Of a DNA stretch of 63,006 bases, positions 35,817 through 43,417 are shown in pieces (the stretch's first letter is position 1; each line of letters opens with the position of its first letter). Where the stretch lies: the IMG/VR virus record IMGVR_UViG_3300037840_000064, positions 1 to 63,006 of that record, one strand, 5' to 3'. The notes under the pieces were generated by a model. That model was not told the origin of the DNA, did not search any database, and worked only from the letters and a program-made list of their open reading frames with translations. The position numbers were made by a program, and so were the translations under genes. Source of the stretch: a virus.

Positions 35817-36559
35817 GCGGTTTTTCTTCGTCGGTAGACTCTTTTGGGCCTCGCGGCTTCACCGAGCCACACAAACCAATTCCCCTTACCCTCCATTCTT
35901 GTCTCAGGGAATATAGCGCTTCCCTTCACGTCGCGGTAGTCCCTCTCGAAGTCCATCCATTCCGTGGTTCCGTAGTCGAACCACACGTATTTGTGGCATT
36001 TGCTCTTGGCACCGTGGTTGGGCTTGTTCAAGAGCCGCGTTTGCGTGGCCTCTTTACCATTTAATATTGGTTGGTTATGCTGGTTAGCATCAGATTCCGC
36101 AATAATTCCGGGCAGATTCGGCATTTCTTGTCCGACTCTTTGTCCGACTCCTTGTCCCAATTTTCCGCTTCTGACGCGCGGCATTGCGTTGAATTTGTTG
36201 TAATTGCAAATGGTTATGATGGTAACCCTCTGGGAGCTTTTAATCGTGTCTTTTGTATTAATCCTTGTCCGAATCGAATTGACCACGATCATCTGGGCGT
36301 CTTGCAGGCGGCGCAGGAAATATTCGACGCTTGACTTGGGCCACCCTAAAAGCGTCGCCAGCGCTCTAATCGTGCTCGCCAATTGCCCGCGCTCAACGTG
36401 CGCTGATCCCCAGCGCCCAGCATGGGCCTGTGGCTTCCACGCGGCGGCGGCAATGAGTTTTTCCCAAGCGACGTGCCAATCGGGACGATTCTTGAATAGC
36501 GGATGGTCGAAGATGCTACGCGATACAGCGATGTAGCCTAGCTGCCGCGTGCTGCTCAC
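35813..36559 (-). CDS. Replication initiator-like winged-helix protein
   Basis: Encodes 248 residues. Residues 1-45 (GYIAVSRSIFDHPLFKNR, WEKLIAAAAWKP) and 55-95 (RGQLASTIRALATLLGWPKS, then a FLRRLQDAQMIVV wing) match the N-terminal winged helix of phage replication initiators and helix-turn-helix replication regulators. The C-terminal half is polar. No helicase or primase motifs. It is the only replication-initiation candidate in the window. Overlaps both neighbours by 4 nt. Confidence 0.72.
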   Translation of the reverse strand: MSSTRQLGYIAVSRSIFDHPLFKNRPDWHVAWEKLIAAAAWKPQAHAGRWGSAHVERGQLASTIRALATLLGWPKSSVEYFLRRLQDAQMIVVNSIRTRINTKDTIKSSQRVTIITICNYNKFNAMPRVRSGKLGQGVGQRVGQEMPNLPGIIAESDANQHNQPILNGKEATQTRLLNKPNHGAKSKCHKYVWFDYGTTEWMDFERDYRDVKGSAIFPETRMEGKGNWFVWLGEAARPKRVYRRRKTA

Positions 36560-36861
36560 CTGAACCCCCTCGGTCCCGGATGAACCGGAGTCAATGCTGT
36601 CGGCCGCGACGTACCCAGCGTCATATTGAGGCAGGCATTGGCGCTGGACGACATCGGTGAGTGTAGGAGTTGTCTGTCGAAATGAACGCCTACGAGTGGC
36701 GTTAAATCAACTTTTGGTCCGATGGTGAAATGTTCTTCGCCTCGTTCTCTTGCTTTGAGCATGGCGTGGGCGAAGTTTAGGTTCATTTCGATACATTCTC
36801 GGCGGTCGAAGAAACCTAGGGATGAGTCTGTTGGTTGGTTGGGGTCTGATGAAAATGGCAT
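36556..36861 (-). CDS. Hypothetical early protein
   Basis: Encodes 101 residues. Helical N-terminal half with FDRRECIEMNLNFAHAMLKA, then FTIGPKVDLTPLVGVHFD; Pro-rich end. Sits just outside the left end of the first repeat-bounded cassette and overlaps the replication-like gene. No family recognised. Confidence 0.68.
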   Translation of the reverse strand: MPFSSDPNQPTDSSLGFFDRRECIEMNLNFAHAMLKARERGEEHFTIGPKVDLTPLVGVHFDRQLLHSPMSSSANACLNMTLGTSRPTALTPVHPGPRGFR

Positions 36862-36874
36862 GGGGATTCCAATT

Positions 36875-36936
36875 GTTTGGTTAGACTGGCTACCTTGGCT
36901 GTCGATTCGGTTGTTAGGACTTTACGGCCATAGAGG
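36875..36936. repeat. Cassette 1 left end: ~60-bp inverted repeat (copy 2)
   Basis: GTTTGGTTAGACTGGCTACC, TTGGCTGTCGATT, a variable centre, then TTTACGGCCATAGAGG. It lies at the 3' end of the DUF5131 gene and supplies its last seven codons plus stop (TSMAVKS). It is the downstream type, with TTAGACTGG at the outer end. Inverted relative to copy 3. Confidence 0.85.
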
Positions 36937-37852
36937 TTTTAGGAAACCCGTTGTATTCGACGCCATCGAGTAGACGACCAGCGATCTTTTTGCCGCCGCG
37001 CACAAGGCGATCATCTTCGTGTTTGGTACCGTGGAATTCCGCAGGCTGAGCTTGTGCGGCAGGCCACCACTCGCCCCATTGCTTGAAGAAAAATTCGACG
37101 CCTGCAGCGGCGCATTGGTCACGAATGTTGCGCGCCCATTCCGGGTGCATCGGCCGTGCGTCGTAGCCGCTTTCGCCGCCTACTATTACCCAATCAAGTT
37201 TGGTTCCATTAATGAGGCGCAGCCCATCGCGACCGTCCGAGAGATCATCTGATTCTGGAAATCCGATATGATCTTTAGGCCAACGAATGCTGCGAAGATC
37301 GATCGGCGCTAACAATGGTTCGGCCGAAATAAATCTGACCACCGCCGGAGTCTGCAATAAGAATGCGATTCGTTCGTCAGCTTCCTCTTGGCGCTCGCAC
37401 GAAACGCCAAACCACACATTCGATAATGGCCAGGATTCCGGGTGTCTATTATCGCGCGAATAGTGCAGCAATCTCTCCGCGCGCTTCGTCAGCACTTGGA
37501 ACGTATGCTGCGGACAATGTCTGATGACGGCGAAAATCTCATTGATCCATTCGTCTTTCATAAACTCCGCAAAAAGATCAGTCATCGAGCAAACGAACAC
37601 CATGCGCGGCTTTTTCCAATGGAACGGCGCCTGCAACATTTTCTCGTCAAGAAAAATCTCTATGTCTTTGCGGTGCCCAGGCTTGAACGGCAGGCCGGTG
37701 CCGAGCCGCAAATTCATTGCCTCAGAATAGCAATGGATACAGCCCGTCGTATCGTGCTCGCAGTGCCAGCCGAGTTTTCCGGTCGCAAGATTCTTGGCGC
37801 GAATCGGAGTCCAACTCGCATCGGTCCACTCAATATCGCTTTTTGCTCCCAC
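36914..37852 (-). CDS. DUF5131 (phage Gp37/Gp68) protein, cassette 1 cargo
   Basis: Encodes 312 residues from a GTG at 37852 with AGAGG in the right-hand repeat as ribosome site. Hallmarks of the family: SDIEWTDASWTPIRA, a Cys/His cluster HCEHDTTGCIHCYSEAM, VFVCSMTDLFAEFM, TFQVLTKRAERLL, WFGVSCE, FISAEPLLAPIDL and WVIVGGESGYDARPM. The family is thought to be related to radical-SAM enzymes; its substrate is unknown to me. The whole gene sits between inverted ~60-bp repeats, and the left repeat encodes its C-terminus. Confidence 0.88.
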   Translation of the reverse strand: MGAKSDIEWTDASWTPIRAKNLATGKLGWHCEHDTTGCIHCYSEAMNLRLGTGLPFKPGHRKDIEIFLDEKMLQAPFHWKKPRMVFVCSMTDLFAEFMKDEWINEIFAVIRHCPQHTFQVLTKRAERLLHYSRDNRHPESWPLSNVWFGVSCERQEEADERIAFLLQTPAVVRFISAEPLLAPIDLRSIRWPKDHIGFPESDDLSDGRDGLRLINGTKLDWVIVGGESGYDARPMHPEWARNIRDQCAAAGVEFFFKQWGEWWPAAQAQPAEFHGTKHEDDRLVRGGKKIAGRLLDGVEYNGFPKTSMAVKS

Positions 37853-37861
37853 TTTCTCAAT

Positions 37862-37925
37862 CCTCTATGGCCGTAAGAATCTCACAGAACAATCGAGCGC
37901 CAAGGTAGCCAAGCTAACAAACAAA
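37862..37925. repeat. Cassette 1 right end: ~60-bp inverted repeat (copy 3)
   Basis: On the minus strand TTTGTTTGTTAGCTTGGC, TACCTTGGCGCTCGATT, centre, TTACGGCCATAGAGG, followed 7 nt later by the GTG of the DUF5131 gene. Upstream type. On the plus strand its outer half is a 9-bp direct repeat GCCAAGGTA GCCAAGCTA. Almost identical to copy 7. Confidence 0.88.
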
Positions 37926-37928
37926 TAA

Positions 37929-39278
37929 CTAAGACACCACGCGCGCCTGCGGGTTTGTTAGATCAGTGAACGCTGCAAATTCCGCAAACGTCGGCGCCAT
38001 ACCCGGCAAGATTATCTCCGAAAGGCAAGAAGGTGAACCCGCGTCCGCCACAGGAGGGTTTGAGGACTGACGGTCAGACGCGGGTTCGGACACTGACGCT
38101 ACGGCGAGGTGAGCGTCAGTGCCAACCGAATCAGGAACGGATTTGGTATCGTGATTCGTTTCCGATTCGTCAGCGATTTGTTCTGCTGAATTTTTCGATT
38201 GGTTGCCCCAGGTGTAAAAGTTAGGTGGCAAAACGTGTTCGTCATCTTCGCGCGCAAACAATTCGAGCGCAGGGAGATTGCCCGTCATCGCATTAATCAT
38301 GTCGCGATAATAGGTCGGCTTTGCTGAGTGATCCGTGGCGCGCTCACGGTGATTCGATCCGACTTTTACGTCGGTATCCGGCTTGGGGAGGCCGCGCCCG
38401 CGTTTGAATAAGCACAGGACTTCATCCTGATCCCAAACGATAAGCCCGAGCCCATGATCTTCGGGGCATTCCTCATCGGTTTTTGTCCAGATGAAGCACG
38501 TCGAATAGGCGTCGAAGCCCCATGCTTGCGCGACCGCGTAGGCGAGCGGGAGTTTGACCTTGCAGCGGCCTAGAGGCGTATCGATTTCCGTGGGGTGGAG
38601 CGCGAGAAGGTGGGCGCGGGGTATCCAGAGGAATAGCCACGAATCAGGCAGGGCGCGATTCACGATCGGCATTGCGAGGATTTCGTCCCAAGTCTCTGTT
38701 GCGTAGTGGTTTTCGTAGGCGCGGTTGCCGATGCCGGCTTTGCGGCGCCAAGCGGGGTCGGCATAGATCACGGGGAACTTGCGGCCGGTCGGTTGGAGGG
38801 CTGTGGCATCGGAAAGGGTTTGAGCCAAGTTGCGGCGGCTTTCGGCGTTCCGTGGGCCTTCTTCATCCTCGATAATCTTGGCGCGGCCGGATGAAATTCG
38901 TTCCCGAGTCGCCTTTTTCACGTCATTTAAGGCTTCGTCGGACATTTCGGCATATCGCTGCGCTCGTGAGGATAGGTTTTTGCCCACCCCTAAATCCGCA
39001 AGGGTTGCGCTTGGAAACGGTTTTTCGGATGTACCGTTTTTCTTGGGGCGCCCTTCCCGAATTTCCCCGGCCTGTTTCGCCGCCGCTAAAATCTTACCGA
39101 GTTTCGTTTCCGTGTCGATTTGGAAAACCGTAGCCTCAGTCAGAAGCGCCCTATCCTGGATTTGCTTGGCATAGAGCTTCACATGCTCAAGCTCATCGCG
39201 AATCGAAAGAACTTCTTGGACTTCGACCGCCGCTGCCAGGGCCGTGCGCAAGCGCGCATATTGGGCGAGGCTGCTCAT
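37929..39278 (-). CDS. MT-A70-type DNA adenine methyltransferase
   Basis: Encodes 449 residues. Residues about 1-150 are helical, resembling N-terminal regulatory regions of phage MT-A70 proteins. The methylase core begins FPVIYADPAWRRKAG, where DPAW (174-177) replaces the usual DPPW; later NHYATETWDEI, SWLFLWIPRAHL and DEVLCLFKRGRG follow the family. The last ~90 residues are polar. It should methylate N6-adenine in phage DNA and protect it from restriction. Overlaps the upstream gene by 4 nt. Confidence 0.85.
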   Translation of the reverse strand: MSSLAQYARLRTALAAAVEVQEVLSIRDELEHVKLYAKQIQDRALLTEATVFQIDTETKLGKILAAAKQAGEIREGRPKKNGTSEKPFPSATLADLGVGKNLSSRAQRYAEMSDEALNDVKKATRERISSGRAKIIEDEEGPRNAESRRNLAQTLSDATALQPTGRKFPVIYADPAWRRKAGIGNRAYENHYATETWDEILAMPIVNRALPDSWLFLWIPRAHLLALHPTEIDTPLGRCKVKLPLAYAVAQAWGFDAYSTCFIWTKTDEECPEDHGLGLIVWDQDEVLCLFKRGRGLPKPDTDVKVGSNHRERATDHSAKPTYYRDMINAMTGNLPALELFAREDDEHVLPPNFYTWGNQSKNSAEQIADESETNHDTKSVPDSVGTDAHLAVASVSEPASDRQSSNPPVADAGSPSCLSEIILPGMAPTFAEFAAFTDLTNPQARVVS

Positions 39279-39586
39279 ATCAGCCCCTTATCCTTCGCCA
39301 GCCATTGCGGAATCGTCAAAAGGATCACTCCGCCTTCGGCCTTGACATACTCAATCTGTGAACGGGGAAGCCAAATCCACTGCGGCTTGCCCTTTTTCGC
39401 CGGGTCGGAAACCGCAATCGCCTTCTTTTCGGGGTTGTCCATCATCAATCGCACGGTCAGATCGATCAGGTCCGAAGCGCCAGTGACGCGCGGACCGCGA
39501 CCAGGCCGATGCTGTTCCTCGTTCTCGCCGAATCGCCCGCGCTCGCGTGGAGCGAACATATCGTCGGTGCCAATTTCTCGCGGCAT
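39275..39586 (-). CDS. Hypothetical early protein
   Basis: Encodes 103 residues. Polar N-terminus with ERGRFGENEEQHRPGRGPRV; the rest is a compact strand-rich domain (QWIWLPRSQIEYVKAEGGVI, LLTIPQWLAKDKGLI) of the kind seen in small phage proteins. Not recognised. Coupled to the methyltransferase gene. Confidence 0.7.
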   Translation of the reverse strand: MPREIGTDDMFAPRERGRFGENEEQHRPGRGPRVTGASDLIDLTVRLMMDNPEKKAIAVSDPAKKGKPQWIWLPRSQIEYVKAEGGVILLTIPQWLAKDKGLI

Positions 39587-39587
39587 G

Positions 39588-40052
39588 TCATTGGCCTTTC
39601 GGGTTATGAGTTGCCAACGGCCTCAACTCCCCGCGATAGCTCGGCATGTCCTTGATGCCCAGGTGCATCCGTTCGTCGAAATGCCGATCTTCGATTCGCT
39701 TCGTCATTTTCATGCTCGCCGGGTCGAGATCGAAGATCGGTTTTTTCTCGCGCTCGAAGAACGCAATCTCATGTTTGACGCCGATGCTTTCGTGCCAGCC
39801 CTGCATGTGAGCGACGATGAGAATATCCGCGCGCTCCATCATTGCTTCGTCGAATGGGAGCCAGATTGTTAGGTCGAGCAGGTCTAAACCGCCGTAGAAT
39901 CCGATTGGGTGAGTGTGCGCGATTGGACTGTAAACTTTGATGCCGGACGTTAAGAGCTTTGCGGCGATCTGTGAGGCTTCGATGAATGCGACTTCGAGAC
40001 CGAAAGGAAAGCGGGAATAAGGAGTCGCTAAATAGGCCAATGAATTCGCCAC
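39588..40052 (-). CDS. DUF1937-like protein (deoxyribosyltransferase-like fold)
   Basis: Encodes 154 residues. Opens LAYLATPYSRFPFG, followed by KVYSPIAHTHPIGFYG, ILIVAHMQGWHESIGVKHEI and an acidic helix. This matches DUF1937, whose fold is like nucleoside 2-deoxyribosyltransferase. Possibly handles nucleotides or a modified base; substrate unknown. Confidence 0.78.
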   Translation of the reverse strand: MANSLAYLATPYSRFPFGLEVAFIEASQIAAKLLTSGIKVYSPIAHTHPIGFYGGLDLLDLTIWLPFDEAMMERADILIVAHMQGWHESIGVKHEIAFFEREKKPIFDLDPASMKMTKRIEDRHFDERMHLGIKDMPSYRGELRPLATHNPKGQ

Positions 40053-40064
40053 TTTCTTGCCTCC

Positions 40065-40277
40065 CTACGAAAAGTCGAGATTATCGAACAGCGTTTCCCG
40101 CTCGTAATTAGGATACGGGTTAGGCCGTCGCGTCGTCAGGCTCTCATCAACAAAACGCCTTCTATGGGCATCGCGCAAGTCCCTTCGTTCTGAGGAAGAT
40201 AGAGCGCTGAATGTTTCCATCGTTTCCATTACGAACGCTGTGATTTGTTGGTCGGTTTTTGTTAGATCGTGACTCAT
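40065..40277 (-). CDS. Small early protein
   Basis: Encodes 70 residues from the ATG at 40277, which overlaps the previous stop (ATGA); the longer frame upstream overlaps another gene. Sequence MSHDLTKTDQQITAFVMETM then polar and Arg-rich. Function unknown. Confidence 0.6.
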   Translation of the reverse strand: MSHDLTKTDQQITAFVMETMETFSALSSSERRDLRDAHRRRFVDESLTTRRPNPYPNYERETLFDNLDFS

Positions 40278-40498
40278 GCACGCAGCACTCTGGTTTCTTT
40301 TTCCTCGGCAAGTCGAACAGCGTCTATGGCGAGAGTCAATTGTGCGACGGTTTGGAGGTACATCCTCCACCGATTATAGACGTTGAGCCATTCCTTCTTG
40401 CCTTCGAGTCGTTCAAGCGCCTTGCCGACAGTTTCGGCTCTGCGGAAGGCCCAGGCCCGCTTGCGGGTGAGGATGGTTATGGCGGGGGTTTGGGTCAC
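40274..40498 (-). CDS. Small helical early protein
   Basis: Encodes 74 residues from a GTG at 40498 overlapping the preceding TGA. Basic helical segment TRKRAWAFRRAETVGKALER and a hydrophobic helix MYLQTVAQLTLAIDAVRLAE. Start chosen for coupling. Function unknown. Confidence 0.6.
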   Translation of the reverse strand: MTQTPAITILTRKRAWAFRRAETVGKALERLEGKKEWLNVYNRWRMYLQTVAQLTLAIDAVRLAEEKETRVLRA

Positions 40499-40770
40499 GA
40501 GGGTTTGTTCCCAGCGGTTAGACCGGACTCGGTCACCGTTGCGCTGTCCAGACGAATCAGATTTTGCCGCGCCCAAGTGCGATACTTGCCCTTCCACGTG
40601 CGAACGCAGACCCATAGATCGGGGCGCCGGCCAAAGCCGGTCACTTCGGCGATTCGGTCCGCCGAAGCCTGGTTTTTGTGCATCGCGAGAGCGCCAATGG
40701 CCAAATTAGGCCCACCTGGACGCGCTTTGGCGTTCCAATTACGAGGGATTTCAACGGGGTATGGCATCAT
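40495..40770 (-). CDS. Hypothetical early protein
   Basis: Encodes 91 residues. N-terminus MMPYPVEIPRNWNAKARPGG, middle ADRIAEVTGFGRRPDLWVCV suggesting a small DNA-binding helix-turn-helix, C-terminal helix. Overlaps both neighbours by 4 nt. Not recognised. Confidence 0.62.
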   Translation of the reverse strand: MMPYPVEIPRNWNAKARPGGPNLAIGALAMHKNQASADRIAEVTGFGRRPDLWVCVRTWKGKYRTWARQNLIRLDSATVTESGLTAGNKPS

Positions 40771-41156
40771 TCTAACCCACTATCGAGAAGTGTTTCCCGT
40801 GAAACATTGGAATCCGGCCCTTCTGCAGCTACTTCATCCGAAAATGGCCAATCGACCTTCCGAAAGTCGGGATTATCCTTTGCCAACATAATCATAGCCC
40901 AACCGCTGCAGAGGTGGCCGGCACGGTCGGGTTGATGGCAGTGGAACTCGACACCCTCCATGAGGCATTTCAGGGCGTCCATTTGGGTCTCTGGCGATCC
41001 GTTGGCGACGTGATTACCCTTGCGGAAAGCGCAGGAATTGCAGCGGGGCGGTAGTTCCGGGAACCGCAGCCGCGCCTTTGGCTCGGCATCGTCACAAAAG
41101 CGGGCCAAGTGAACGCCAAGCTCGCGGCCTTCGTCGGTGGCGCGATTGCGAATCAT
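40767..41156 (-). CDS. Cys-rich early protein
   Basis: Encodes 129 residues with a likely zinc site: CNSCAFRKG, an isolated Cys, then FHCHQPDRAGHLCSGW. The C-terminus includes a KVDWPFSDE stretch. First structural gene after the Cro-like regulator in the leftward operon. Function unknown. Confidence 0.68.
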   Translation of the reverse strand: MIRNRATDEGRELGVHLARFCDDAEPKARLRFPELPPRCNSCAFRKGNHVANGSPETQMDALKCLMEGVEFHCHQPDRAGHLCSGWAMIMLAKDNPDFRKVDWPFSDEVAAEGPDSNVSRETLLDSGLE

Positions 41157-41356
41157 GCTGCACCTGGAGGCGGATAAAAGTCCGGCCGCTGCTCATGCCG
41201 GGGGATTTGGAGGGCCTTTTCGATCTTAAGCACCTGCGCCACGGGGATTTGCTCCCACTGGTCCACAGCCTGGGGGGTAATCTTCAAAATCCGAGCTAGG
41301 GCGCTAGGACCGCCCGCCCGAACGATGGCCGTCTTGAGTGCCTGTTTTGTCGTCAT
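41153..41356 (-). CDS. Cro-like helix-turn-helix regulator
   Basis: Encodes 67 residues from the ATG at 41356. A Cro/YdaS-type helix-turn-helix spans GGPSALARILKITPQAVDQW and EQIPVAQVLKIEKAL. It should bind the divergent control region immediately upstream. The leftward -10 box ends seven bases before this ATG, so the message is probably leaderless. No long repressor partner is visible. Confidence 0.82.
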   Translation of the reverse strand: MTTKQALKTAIVRAGGPSALARILKITPQAVDQWEQIPVAQVLKIEKALQIPRHEQRPDFYPPPGAA

Positions 41357-41362
41357 TGCCAC

Positions 41363-41391
41363 AGGTAATCACAGTTCGAAAATAATTTCAA
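41363..41391 (-). promoter_or_regulatory. Leftward promoter of the Cro-like gene
   Basis: Minus strand -35 TTGAAA (41391-41386), 17-bp spacer, -10 TTACCT (41368-41363). The predicted start lies at the ATG of the Cro-like gene (41356), giving a leaderless transcript. The -35 boxes of this and the rightward promoter are only seven bases apart, so the two should be regulated together. Confidence 0.6.
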
Positions 41392-41397
41392 GTAGTG

Positions 41398-41427
41398 CTT
41401 GACAACATTCAAGGGCGCCTTTAATCT
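41398..41427 (+). promoter_or_regulatory. Rightward early promoter with operator
   Basis: TTGACA at 41399-41404, 17-bp spacer, TAATCT at 41422-41427. A dyad CTTGA-N6-TCAAG (41398-41413) covers the -35 and is a likely operator for the Cro-like product; a second TCAAG half-site occurs at 41388. It should drive the long rightward operon beginning with the gene at 41456. Confidence 0.65.
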
Positions 41428-41455
41428 CCAATTATCGAACACAGGGGACTGAGCC

Positions 41456-41614
41456 ATGACGAAGCAGATTTACCGCGGCTACGACATCGAAGAGAGGGAC
41501 GGCAAATGGATCGTCAGCCTCGGCGGCGTGGTCAAAGCAACTGCCGATAGGGAACAGGCCGCCATCGACTTTATCAATATCGAAAAGCGCCAGCATCCCA
41601 CAGCGCAACGTTGA
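41456..41614 (+). CDS. Small first gene of rightward operon
   Basis: Encodes 52 residues (MTKQIYRGYDIEERDGKWIV then a helix ending HPTAQR). The ATG follows CAGGGGACTGAGCC, a fair ribosome site. The strand-rich start resembles small phage proteins of unknown function. First gene after the rightward promoter. Confidence 0.6.
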   Translation: MTKQIYRGYDIEERDGKWIVSLGGVVKATADREQAAIDFINIEKRQHPTAQR

Positions 41615-41677
41615 CCGACATCCGGCGGCAAAGAACACTCCTATCCCTCGTGACCCAAGACATAGAGACAAAACCCC

Positions 41678-41932
41678 ATGCTCCCCGAACAAACAAAGAC
41701 GATCATCGCCAACGGCCTCAACGCCGCAGCCTTGGCACATCACTCCGATCCGATGTTCAACCACGCTAAACTGTTAGGCGCGGAGCTTCGGAGGGAACAA
41801 CTGGAACGCAGATACGAGCATATCGTCTTGGCGCTGGCGGGTCTGTTGGCGATTAGCGTCGGCATCATTGTTTGGTTCGTGTTGGATCAGGAAGGGGCTT
41901 GCCTCATTCTTGAACACGGGCTCGCGCGCTGA
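41678..41932 (+). CDS. Small membrane protein
   Basis: Encodes 84 residues. A polar amphipathic N-terminal half is followed by one transmembrane segment (VLALAGLLAISVGIIVWFVL). Immediate-early position suggests action on the host membrane; function unknown. Confidence 0.62.
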   Translation: MLPEQTKTIIANGLNAAALAHHSDPMFNHAKLLGAELRREQLERRYEHIVLALAGLLAISVGIIVWFVLDQEGACLILEHGLAR

Positions 41933-41964
41933 ACGGAAAGTCACACGGGGTTTGGGAGAGTGAA

Positions 41965-42282
41965 ATGAGAACCACCATCGCACAGTGTTGTTTAAACGCC
42001 GCCGCCATGCTCGATATAGCGGACGATGGCCAGCGGCGTGACATCAACGCCATGCAACGTTTGCAGAAAGCCAATCGCGGTCAAGCTGAGCTATTACGCG
42101 AAGCCGCACGCATTGCGGACGAACTTGCCGCAGCGCTTCTCGCACTCGCAGTATTGGGCGAACAGGGAATGAAGCCGGACTACAACGAGTGGCTGACATT
42201 TCACGACAAGGTCGCACACGTCGCCCGCGAAGCGCTTAGCAAAGTCACCATCTTTTCGGATGCAAAGGTGACCTCACCATAA
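41965..42282 (+). CDS. Helical early protein
   Basis: Encodes 105 residues, nearly all helical (AAMLDIADDGQRRDINAMQR, AARIADELAAALLALAVLGE). Follows a GGGAGAGTGAA ribosome site. No family recognised. Confidence 0.62.
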   Translation: MRTTIAQCCLNAAAMLDIADDGQRRDINAMQRLQKANRGQAELLREAARIADELAAALLALAVLGEQGMKPDYNEWLTFHDKVAHVAREALSKVTIFSDAKVTSP

Positions 42283-42335
42283 CCACAGAATACCCGTGAC
42301 CCAAATCGTACCTTAAAAACCAACAGGGGCTTACA

Positions 42336-42791
42336 ATGAGCAATGACATTCTCAGGGGCTTTGAAGGCTCCGAATTCTCCGAGCCGGTGCGCAACGACCG
42401 CCAGACCTTGATCGACGTTCTCAGCAGGACGTGCCAAGCGCGCCATAACTCGATTGCGACCGTGCATCGCGAGGCCGTTCAAACGCTGGCAAGGCTTTAC
42501 ATTCCCCATATCTCGACTTCACCATCGCCGGATCAGTTCCGCGACGTTGCCGACTTTCTGCTCCATTGGGCGCGGATCGCGGATCGGGTTTTGAAGATCG
42601 TCGGCGAGGAAGCCAATTCCAACACGTCGGAAGTTCTCGATATGTCGGATTTCGACGGGTCATTCATCGGCGCCATCGAAGGCAATGCGACGTTCCAGCT
42701 TGAGAAATGCGCGCAAGCGGTCGAGGCTGAGGAAGAGTATGGCGATTATTACGCGGACGATTCCTCCTACGAGGAAAGGGCCGAGTCGTGA
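42336..42791 (+). CDS. Hypothetical early protein, acidic C-terminus
   Basis: Encodes 151 residues. Helical core (FRDVADFLLHWARIADRVLK) and an acidic Tyr-rich tail (EEEYGDYYADDSSYEERAES). An acidic tail like this can mimic DNA; no family recognised. Overlaps the next GTG. Confidence 0.65.
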   Translation: MSNDILRGFEGSEFSEPVRNDRQTLIDVLSRTCQARHNSIATVHREAVQTLARLYIPHISTSPSPDQFRDVADFLLHWARIADRVLKIVGEEANSNTSEVLDMSDFDGSFIGAIEGNATFQLEKCAQAVEAEEEYGDYYADDSSYEERAES

Positions 42792-43003
42792 GCGATCACA
42801 AAGCAGCACTCATGCAAATCCAGGGCATTCTCGGCGCCTGTGTCAGACAGCGCGCGGCCTCTGACGACAAGATCATCGCCGATCATATCGAGGAAGCCTA
42901 CAAGATCGCGCTTGCGGCGCTTCACGGTCCCGATACGGCACCGCTCATGGTGAAACATACCGAAGATGTGTTGCGGTTTGTGATGTTTGGAGAACGGCCG
43001 TGA
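42788..43003 (+). CDS. Small helical early protein
   Basis: Encodes 71 residues from a GTG overlapping the previous stop. Two helices (AALMQIQGILGACVRQRAAS, HIEEAYKIALAALHG). Not recognised. Coupled to both neighbours. Confidence 0.62.
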   Translation: MSDHKAALMQIQGILGACVRQRAASDDKIIADHIEEAYKIALAALHGPDTAPLMVKHTEDVLRFVMFGERP

Positions 43004-43230
43004 GAAACCTCAACCGTCACAACCGCCCCACGCGCTGCGTCGATGGCCGGATCATGCGCCACGATCCCCAGCCTGACGATCCGGGTTTAGAAACCGACAT
43101 TGGCGAATGTCCCGACTGTGATGGTCAAGGCTGCCAAGAGTGCGATTGCTGCGGCAAGAAAGGTTTCACGTCACGCTGTTGGCTTGGCCCACTCGAAACT
43201 TTCGCCTGCGACGCCTGCCGAAATGTGTAA
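43000..43230 (+). CDS. Small zinc-ribbon protein
   Basis: Encodes 76 residues from a GTG. Zinc-finger pattern like DnaJ-type: ECPDCDGQGCQECDCCGKKG, then RCWLGPLETFACDACRNV, giving four CxxC pairs. Likely a zinc-bound scaffold; partner unknown. Confidence 0.68.
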   Translation: MRNLNRHNRPTRCVDGRIMRHDPQPDDPGLETDIGECPDCDGQGCQECDCCGKKGFTSRCWLGPLETFACDACRNV

Positions 43231-43393
43231 AGACCTCTGGATCATCGACTATGAAAGTTGTTTCAACGATTACGGCGATCACGTCGAACGATTTGGCGAA
43301 GAAGAAGCTCGCCAGCGGTTCCGCGCCAGCCTCAAAGCCTTGGGCTTTGATCCGCACGAGATCAACGATCACTTGAACGATCTGACTTCCTAA
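43223..43393 (+). CDS. Small acidic protein
   Basis: Encodes 56 residues from the ATG at 43223 inside the end of the zinc-ribbon gene. Charged helices (FGEEEARQRFRASLKALGFD) ending HLNDLTS. Overlap and position support it; function unknown. A longer in-frame start would overlap the zinc-ribbon gene much more. Confidence 0.6.
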   Translation: MCKDLWIIDYESCFNDYGDHVERFGEEEARQRFRASLKALGFDPHEINDHLNDLTS

Positions 43394-43417
43394 CGAGCAA
43401 CACAACAGGAGCACGCA

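Noticed and set aside
36875-37925. Target-site duplication beside the cassette repeats
   Set aside because: I compared outer flanks of all three cassettes by eye and found no consistent direct repeat, so transposition in the usual sense is not shown.
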